The notes below the pieces were generated by a model. It did no database searches. It was not told the DNA's origin and worked only from the letters and a program-made list of their open reading frames with translations. Of a stretch of 10,834 nucleotides of DNA, positions 6,548 through 10,834 are shown one piece after another. Every line of letters begins with the position of its first letter. Position 1 is the stretch's first letter. The translations under genes and the position numbers were made by a program. Source of the DNA: CAVSWN01 sp046728115 (GTDB taxonomy: Bacteria; Acidobacteriota; Vicinamibacteria; Vicinamibacterales; CAVVIG01); the NCBI GenBank assembly GCA_046728115.1, contig JBKPDW010000280.1, positions 1 through 10,834 of the forward strand. The letters are read 5' to 3'.

Positions 6548-7381
6548 ATGAATACGCTGCTCGGAGAACCCGGCGATCTATCGTTCGGCAAGCTGGTTCG
6601 ACATTGGCGCGGCGCACGCCGCATGAGCCAGCTGCGACTGGCCTGCGAAGCCGGCATTTCCGCGCGCCATCTGAGCTTTCTCGAAACCGGCCGCGCGCGG
6701 CCAAGCCGCGAGATGGTGCAGCTGCTGGCCGAAATGTTGGACGTCCCGCTTTCGGAGCGCAATGCGCTGCTGGTCGGCGCTGGCTACGCACCTGTTTATG
6801 GGGAGCGGCCGCTCACCGCCCCCGAGCTCACGCACGTACGGCGGGCGGTCCAGTACATGCTTCGCCAACAGGAGCCGTATCCCGCCCTGGTGATGAACGC
6901 GTACCACGACATTGTCATGCGCAACGAGGCGTCGCGGCGGATCTTCGAGCTGTTCCGCGGGCCGGTGCCCGATCATGTCACCATCAACGGCATTCGAACC
7001 GTGTTCAACCCGCGCGGCCTCCGGCCGTTCATCGTCAACTGGGACGAGATGGCCGAGTGCATGATGCAGGGATTGCAGCGCGAGATCGCCGAGACCGGGA
7101 ACGACGCGCTGGTGAGGCTGCGCGACGAAGTCCTCGCGTATCCCGACGTGCCGAAACGCTTTGCCGCGTTGAATGCGCTCGATGCGGCGACGCCTCTGGT
7201 CAACATGCAGCTGCGTAAGGGTGAGCTGTCGCTCACGTTCTTCTCTGCGATGTCGTTCATCGGACGCGCGCGCGACATCACGCTGCAGAACCTGAAGATC
7301 GAGTGTTTCTTTCCCGCCGACGAAGCGACGGAGCAGTTTACACGCCGGCTCGCGACGATGCCGAACGCCGTCGCTGTTTGA
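6548..7381 (+). CDS. XRE-family regulator with MmyB-like ligand-binding domain
   Basis: From ATG 6548 the protein has 277 residues. A TTG at 6497 would add 17 residues of low similarity to any domain and is less likely; AAGG at 6533-6536 is a weak ribosome site for the ATG. Residues 13-68 are a Cro/XRE helix-turn-helix, with SQLRLACEAGISARHLSFLETGRARPSREM containing the two DNA-contact helices. Residues about 105-270 match the MmyB-type C-terminal domain, recognisable by PALVMNAYHDIVMRNEASRRIF, FNPRGLRPFIVNW and a final beta/alpha stretch with LTFFSAMSFIGRARDITLQNLKIECFFPAD. Members of this family bind a small hydrophobic ligand and usually control a neighbouring gene. Here the neighbours are the MocR gene upstream in the same direction and a metalloprotease gene 55 bp downstream, possibly co-transcribed. 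The ligand is unknown. Confidence 0.9.
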   Translation: MNTLLGEPGDLSFGKLVRHWRGARRMSQLRLACEAGISARHLSFLETGRARPSREMVQLLAEMLDVPLSERNALLVGAGYAPVYGERPLTAPELTHVRRAVQYMLRQQEPYPALVMNAYHDIVMRNEASRRIFELFRGPVPDHVTINGIRTVFNPRGLRPFIVNWDEMAECMMQGLQREIAETGNDALVRLRDEVLAYPDVPKRFAALNALDAATPLVNMQLRKGELSLTFFSAMSFIGRARDITLQNLKIECFFPADEATEQFTRRLATMPNAVAV

Positions 7382-7436
7382 CGATCCTACGTCTCGCGTA
7401 ATCGCGTCACGCACGCGCGTCGATCAGAATGCGTGT

Positions 7437-7967
7437 GTGCTGCTCCCTGCCTTCGCGATCACGCTCGTCATCCAATTCACCGACCTCGCCGGCGTGCCGC
7501 CGCCGGTCGTGAGCGACACGAAGACCGCGGTCGCGGCCATCCTGGCCGATATCGATGTGATCGTTGAATGGGTCTCGGGGGCCGGGTCCATGCCGACGGG
7601 TTCACGCGTAATTCGACTGACGGTGCTGCCGCACGAGGGTGGCGCGCTGCAATCGCCGAGTCGAGCCGTGATGGGCGTCGCCGCGCGCACTGCCATGGGC
7701 ACCGGGGTCGCCTACGTGTACTACCAACGAGTGCTCGAGGAAGCCGATCGGTACTTCGTTCCCCAGGCGCGCCTGCTTGCGTGCGCGATGGCGCATGAGA
7801 TCGGGCACCTGGTCCAGGCGTCGCCGAAACACGAACCCGACGGCCTGATGAAGGCCGAGTGGACCGCGGCCGACTTCCGCCGCGCGTCCACAGGACGTCT
7901 TCGATTCACAGCGAGGTTTCGAACTCGTTTCGCACCCGCCATACTGACGTCTCTCGTCGACAACTGA
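7437..7967 (+). CDS. Zincin-type metalloprotease, HEIGH family, second copy; N-terminus possibly frameshifted
   Basis: From GTG 7437 the product has 176 residues. The zinc motif is HEIGH at 120-124 with Glu121, then His132 and Met138 in GLM, with exactly the spacing of the zincin at 4117-4779. After it comes KAEWTAADF, matching RAQFTPQDL in that protein. Residues 8-45 (ITLVIQFTDLAGVPP to VIVEW) match its first strand-helix-strand unit, ending at DVRIAW. The fold is therefore complete but there is no obvious export signal. The frame is open upstream of GTG 7437 back to the XRE gene without a better start. An ATG at 7429 is out of frame. Removing one GT from GCGTGTGTGC would join it in frame as MRVLLPAFAITLV, which looks like a short signal peptide. 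No Shine-Dalgarno is clear. Transcription probably continues from the XRE gene. Identity with the other copy is low, so the duplication is old. Confidence 0.75.
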   Translation: MLLPAFAITLVIQFTDLAGVPPPVVSDTKTAVAAILADIDVIVEWVSGAGSMPTGSRVIRLTVLPHEGGALQSPSRAVMGVAARTAMGTGVAYVYYQRVLEEADRYFVPQARLLACAMAHEIGHLVQASPKHEPDGLMKAEWTAADFRRASTGRLRFTARFRTRFAPAILTSLVDN

Positions 7968-8100
7968 TGTGACGCCAGTCACTCGTCGGGCTCGTCTTCG
8001 GTGACGGGCGCGGCAGACTCTTGACTCCGGATCACGGTCGGCTCTGGCTCGAGTTGAGAAGGAATCTGGCCGCGATGTTGTCCGCCGCCCAACAAACGAA

Positions 8101-8123
8101 AGGTCGCCAGAAACTGGCGACCT
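8101..8123 (-). terminator. Strong hairpin with U-rich side on the minus strand
   Basis: AGGTCGCCAG (8101-8110) pairs perfectly with CTGGCGACCT (8114-8123) around an AAA loop, a 10-bp stem. Read leftward on the minus strand, the stem is followed by TTTCGTTTGTT, a U-rich run like that of an intrinsic terminator. On the plus strand it is followed by CCTCCTCG, without U's. It would thus end a leftward transcript, although no clear minus-strand gene lies to its right. A second hairpin (GTTGC 8143-8147, GCAAC 8152-8156) is 20 bp away. Confidence 0.45.
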
Positions 8124-8200
8124 CCTCGTGTCGGTACAGCTGGTTGCCGGGGCAACGACGGACGCTTCTTCGTGTCGGCAATCTCCACGGGATACATCGA

Positions 8201-8206
8201 TATAAT
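8201..8206 (+). promoter_or_regulatory. Consensus -10 box (TATAAT) upstream of the hydrolase gene
   Basis: TATAAT is a perfect sigma-70 -10 hexamer in GC-rich surroundings, 107 bp before the secreted hydrolase start and 52 bp before the small leader ORF. The -35 position (about 8178-8183, GCAATC) is poor, so the promoter may need an activator. Transcription would begin near 8213. Confidence 0.42.
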
Positions 8207-8257
8207 CACGCCGAACGCGAGCGGCGATTGTATGCACCCGTCGCAACAGGAGCGAGC

Positions 8258-8323
8258 ATGCGACCAACGGAGATGGATTGGGTGTCCGGTGCAACGATAA
8301 CCGGAGACGTGTATGAGCCATAA
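8258..8323 (+). CDS. Possible 21-aa leader ORF overlapping the hydrolase start
   Basis: ATG 8258 follows AGGAG (8248-8252) at 5 nt, a better ribosome site than many in this window. It encodes the 21-residue peptide MRPTEMDWVSGATITGDVYEP. Its stop TAA (8321-8323) lies just inside the hydrolase gene, overlapping its start by 11 bp in another frame. Ribosomes ending here could reinitiate at ATG 8313, coupling translation of the hydrolase to this ORF. It lies downstream of the TATAAT box. The peptide has no known motif. It may be a leader that tunes expression, or a chance ORF. Confidence 0.38.
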   Translation: MRPTEMDWVSGATITGDVYEP

Positions 8324-9605
8324 CATCTTGCGTATGACCGTGACCGTTCTGGCAATTGGATCGCCGCTGTTTGCGCAGAACGGTCCGACGTACATCCAGT
8401 TTTCTCCAGCGCCTGTGAAAGGCGCGCTTTACAAGCCGGCCGGCGGACCCGCACCGCACGTCGCACTCCTGATCATCCACCGCACCGCCAACGTGCTTGG
8501 CAGTCCCGCAACGCGCGAGCTTTCGAGCCGAGGGTTCATGGTGCTGGCCATGAATCCACGATCGGACAACAACGAGGCTGCCGTGAACTTCGAGGCCAAT
8601 GCCCTCGACATCAAGTCGGGCGTGGAGTTCCTTCGAAAGCAGCCCGGCATCACGAAGATCGTGCTCTGGGGCCACAGCGGCGGTGGTCCGGCGACGAGCT
8701 TCTATCAGGCCGTCGCCGAGGAGGGACCGTCCTATTGCCGCGGGCTGAACAAGCTGACCGAATGCGACGACACGCTGGCCGGGTTGCCGAAAGCGGATGG
8801 CCTGATTCTCGTCGACGCGCATCCGGGCATCTCTGTCAACGGCCTGCGCAGCCTGAATCCTGCCGTCCTCGACGAGCACGATCCGCGGAAGCTCGATCCG
8901 GCGCTCGATCCGTTCAACCCGGCGAATGGATACAAGGACGGTGCGTCACGCTACTCCGACGAGTTCAAACGCAAGTACTTCAAGGCGCAGGCAGACCGGA
9001 TGAACCGCCTCATCGACACGGCGCTGGCGGAGCTGAAAGCGATGCGATCGGAAACCGCGCCGTATCCGGACGATGATGCCATGATGGTCACGCGGTTCGA
9101 GGGGGCGCGGTTGATGGAGCTCGATCCGACGATCCATCACAGCACGATGAAGCCGCGCCGGCTGCTGAAGAACGATGGCACGATCGTGACGCAGGTCGTC
9201 GAAAGCGTCCGTCGGCCGCCGCGCGGCTACGACACGCGCAACGCAAGCTTCGAAGGGGGCGCGCGGATCATGACGCTGCGATCGTTCCTCAGCGCGAACG
9301 CCATCCGCGCGAAGGACTCCCTCGACGACATCGACTGGTGCTCGGCCAACAACTCCACGCGGTGCGCCGTCGAACAGATCACGATTCCGACACTCGTCAC
9401 CGCGATGGGTGCCCATTACTTCATCCGCGACAGCGAGATCCATTACGAGGCGTCCGCCAGCCACGACAAGGAGTTCATCGTCATCGAAGGTGCGACCCAC
9501 GGCTTTACGCCGTGCGTCCCCTGCGAGGCCACGCCAGGCCAGTACGCGAACAGTCAGAGGAACTTCTTCGACTACGTCACAAAGTGGATCAACACGCACT
9601 TCTAA
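8313..9605 (+). CDS. Secreted alpha/beta hydrolase
   Basis: The 430-aa protein starts at ATG 8313 with GGAGA at 8303-8307, 5 nt upstream. A signal peptide is visible (MTVTVLAIGSPLFAQ, cleavage near residue 22). The alpha/beta hydrolase fold follows: strand VALLIIH (50-56), then SSRGFMVLAMNPR, and the nucleophile elbow GHSGGG with Ser122. The likely catalytic His is His396 in EGATHGF, and the acid may be Asp373 or a nearby residue. A large insertion (about residues 135-350) separates core elements and makes the protein longer than a typical 280-300 aa hydrolase. Cysteines at 142, 151, 343, 351, 401 and 404 suggest disulfides, consistent with export. Substrate is unknown; an esterase-like role is most likely. 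It precedes the PanB-like gene by 33 bp and may be in one operon with it and the next hydrolase. Confidence 0.85.
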   Translation: MSHNILRMTVTVLAIGSPLFAQNGPTYIQFSPAPVKGALYKPAGGPAPHVALLIIHRTANVLGSPATRELSSRGFMVLAMNPRSDNNEAAVNFEANALDIKSGVEFLRKQPGITKIVLWGHSGGGPATSFYQAVAEEGPSYCRGLNKLTECDDTLAGLPKADGLILVDAHPGISVNGLRSLNPAVLDEHDPRKLDPALDPFNPANGYKDGASRYSDEFKRKYFKAQADRMNRLIDTALAELKAMRSETAPYPDDDAMMVTRFEGARLMELDPTIHHSTMKPRRLLKNDGTIVTQVVESVRRPPRGYDTRNASFEGGARIMTLRSFLSANAIRAKDSLDDIDWCSANNSTRCAVEQITIPTLVTAMGAHYFIRDSEIHYEASASHDKEFIVIEGATHGFTPCVPCEATPGQYANSQRNFFDYVTKWINTHF

Positions 9606-9638
9606 TCCGATGCCGCGTCCCGCCGCTGCTGATGAAGC

Positions 9639-10415
9639 GTGAACGTGAGTGACAGGGTCACGCTTGCTGCGCTTGGGCAGATGAAGCGCGTCGGTCAAAA
9701 GATCGTCGCCGTTGTGCTGTATGACTACCAGATGGCGCAGATCGCCGATCGCGCGGGTGTCGACATTATCTCGGCCGGCGACTCGGTCGGCGTCAACCTG
9801 TGGGGACACGACACGGAAGGCGAAGTCACGCTCGACCAGATGGTGCTGGTCTGCCGGGCCGTGCGCCAGGGCGTCGCGCGCGCGGTGGTGAGCTGCGATG
9901 TGCCGCTCGCGTCCTTGAAGGAGGGCGTCGACGGGGCACTCCTTGCGGCAATGCGGTTGGTCGAGGAAGGCGGCGCGGATGTCGTGAAGATTGATACCGC
10001 GGCCTCGTCGGTCGACGCGATTCGCACCGTCGCGCGGGCGAGCATTCCAGTATGGGCGCAGTTCGGAAGCGAGTCGGCCGCGCCGATGGCCGATCGACTC
10101 GTGCAAGAGGCGAAGGCGCTCGAGGAATCAGGCGCCGCGCTCCTCGATTTCCGGTACTCCGGACCGGTCGCGGGTCCGGCCGTCACCGCCGCCGTGACCA
10201 TTCCTGTTCTGGGCGGGCTCGGCGGCGGGCCGTGGCTCGATGGCCGCGTTCGCGCGATCGTGAATGCGATCGGCTATCTGGCATCGGCCGTCGGCGACAC
10301 CGGCGATCGATACGCCAACGTGGCCGACGCGGCGCGCACCGCGATCAAGGCACTGTGCGATGATGTCCGCGCGGGCCGCCAGATCAAAGGCGCACTGTCG
10401 GGTCGCAGATCTTGA
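9639..10415 (+). CDS. Divergent PanB-like enzyme (PEP mutase/ketopantoate hydroxymethyltransferase superfamily)
   Basis: The 258-aa protein aligns along its length with PanB: LAALGQMKRVGQKI, LYDYQMAQIADRAGVDII, GDSVG and a C-terminal region ending in RYANVADAARTAIKALCDDVRAGR. PanB is a (beta/alpha)8 enzyme that adds a hydroxymethyl group to ketoisovalerate in pantothenate synthesis. Compared with E. coli PanB, metal-site Asp45 and Asp84 are kept (Asp48, Asp87), as is Lys112 (Lys117). However, Glu114 is Asp119, His136 appears to be Gln141, and Glu181 appears to be Asp170. The LTPQ and GGYKVQG flap segment is largely missing. A different substrate is therefore likely, and no panB symbol is given. 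GTG 9639 is taken as start; GTG 9645 is equally possible, and neither has a strong ribosome site. A Cys-type hydrolase gene follows by 12 bp, with no panC or panD nearby. Confidence 0.78.
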   Translation: MNVSDRVTLAALGQMKRVGQKIVAVVLYDYQMAQIADRAGVDIISAGDSVGVNLWGHDTEGEVTLDQMVLVCRAVRQGVARAVVSCDVPLASLKEGVDGALLAAMRLVEEGGADVVKIDTAASSVDAIRTVARASIPVWAQFGSESAAPMADRLVQEAKALEESGAALLDFRYSGPVAGPAVTAAVTIPVLGGLGGGPWLDGRVRAIVNAIGYLASAVGDTGDRYANVADAARTAIKALCDDVRAGRQIKGALSGRRS

Positions 10416-10427
10416 CGCGAGGTCCGA

Positions 10428-10834
10428 TTGTCAGACGCGGTCATCGACGGCATCAGCACTCATTACGAAGTGACAGGCAGCGGTGCGCCGCTGCTTATGT
10501 TCTCGCCCGGCGGCTTCGATGCGACGCTGCAGAAATGGACGACCCTCGGCGTCTACGCGCGAACTCGTATGCTCGAGCATCTGTCGCAGCACTACACGTG
10601 CATCGTCTTCGATCGTCGCGAGACCGGCCAGTCTGGCGGCCGGATCGAACGCATCACGTGGGCCCGTTACGTGAAGCAGGGCTACGGCTTGCTCGAGCAT
10701 CTGAAGATCGATCGCGCGCACATCATGGGCGGCTGCATGGGTTGCTGCTCCGCGGTCGCCTTTGCCGTGATGCATCCAACGGCGACCGCCAGTCTGTTGC
10801 TGTGGTGGCCCGTCGGAGGGGCGAAGTACCGCAT
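10428..10834 (+). CDS. Alpha/beta hydrolase with Cys nucleophile elbow (3' truncated by window end)
   Basis: A TTG at 10428 follows GAGG (10419-10422) at 5 nt and opens a frame of 135 codons that runs off the window. It lies 12 bp after the PanB-like gene, so it is very probably in the same operon. Visible alpha/beta hydrolase features are the N-terminal strands (THYEVTGSGAPLLMFSPGG, with the oxyanion region around Gly28-Gly29), the IVFDRRETGQSGG segment (59-71), and the elbow GGCMGCC (101-107). In the pattern G-x-Nuc-x-G, the nucleophile position is Cys103 instead of Ser, as in dienelactone hydrolases. No signal peptide is present, so it is cytoplasmic. It is unlike the secreted hydrolase at 8313-9605, which has GHSGGG. 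It may act on a product or substrate of the PanB-like enzyme, for example by C-C or ester bond cleavage. That is inference. Catalytic His and acid lie beyond the window. Confidence 0.82.
   Translation, partial: MSDAVIDGISTHYEVTGSGAPLLMFSPGGFDATLQKWTTLGVYARTRMLEHLSQHYTCIVFDRRETGQSGGRIERITWARYVKQGYGLLEHLKIDRAHIMGGCMGCCSAVAFAVMHPTATASLLLWWPVGGAKYR

Larger units (their letters stand above)
7968..8257. other. Non-coding stretch with two hairpins and a promoter-like box
   Basis: This gap of about 290 bp has no convincing gene. It holds the hairpins at 8101-8123 and 8143-8156 and the TATAAT at 8201-8206, each listed or discussed separately. A minus-strand frame from ATG 8197 to 7979 (72 codons) is open but has no ribosome binding site, recognisable domain or neighbour support. 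Confidence 0.5.

Noticed and set aside
7979..8197. 72-codon minus-strand ORF ending in an acidic tail (TEDEPDE)
   Set aside because: It has no ribosome site, domain or partner, and contains the hairpin at 8101-8123 as coding sequence. Kept only as part of the gap description.
7602..8879. 425-codon minus-strand frame across zincin 2 and the hydrolase start
   Set aside because: No recognisable domain, rich in Arg and His, and opposite two well-supported plus-strand genes.
9610..9642. 10-codon ORF ending in a GTGA overlap with the PanB-like start
   Set aside because: Too short and without a ribosome site; the overlap is probably chance.
8946..10106. 386-codon minus-strand frame opposite the hydrolase and PanB-like genes
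   Set aside because: Antisense shadow in GC-rich DNA; both plus-strand products have conserved motifs and it spans their gap without sense.
1..10834. CRISPR arrays, tRNA or rRNA genes, insertion sequences, or phage genes
   Set aside because: No regularly spaced repeats, cloverleaf, transposase motif or structural phage protein was seen.

Overview
The window is high-GC bacterial DNA, densely coded. A predicted secreted VWA protein of the type typical of Acidobacteriota, small secreted HEIGH metalloproteases and high G/C at codon third positions suggest an Acidobacteriota genome, perhaps Vicinamibacterales-like. That placement is inference; no rRNA, tRNA or marker gene is present. I saw no CRISPR array, insertion sequence, tRNA or rRNA.

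Left part, plus strand (1-1364). A short ORF, probably the 3' end of a gene cut by the window edge, carries a small beta domain. It is followed by a trypsin-fold serine protease with an intact His/Asp/Ser triad, whose N-terminal domain resembles that short ORF. This block is less GC-rich than the rest.

Secreted pair (1494-3805). A 468-aa secreted protein with two copies of a VirB10/TrbI-like beta repeat overlaps by 4 bp a secreted VWA-domain protein with a complete MIDAS. The two are probably translationally coupled. A hairpin follows in the convergent junction.

Regulator block (3788-7967). On the minus strand lies a secreted zincin-type metalloprotease, followed by a possible 109-aa ORF of unknown function joined by a TAGTG stop/start overlap. 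Divergent from it is a MocR-type regulator (GntR helix-turn-helix fused to a PLP aminotransferase domain). Next come an XRE/MmyB-type regulator and a second, diverged metalloprotease of the same family. Both proteases share the unusual spacing HExxH-x7-H-x3-GLM. The second lacks a clear signal peptide, possibly because of a GT-dinucleotide slip at its start.

Right part, plus strand (8201-10834). After a 290-bp stretch with two hairpins and a TATAAT box comes a possible 21-codon leader ORF overlapping the start of a secreted alpha/beta hydrolase. Then come a divergent PanB-like (ketopantoate hydroxymethyltransferase superfamily) enzyme and, 12 bp later, an alpha/beta hydrolase with a Cys in the nucleophile elbow, cut by the window end. 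These three may form one metabolic operon whose substrate cannot be read from the sequence.

Most interesting points: the paired noncanonical zincins around two regulators, the PanB-like enzyme with several altered catalytic positions next to a Cys-type hydrolase, the duplicated protease N-domain, and the leader ORF before the secreted hydrolase.
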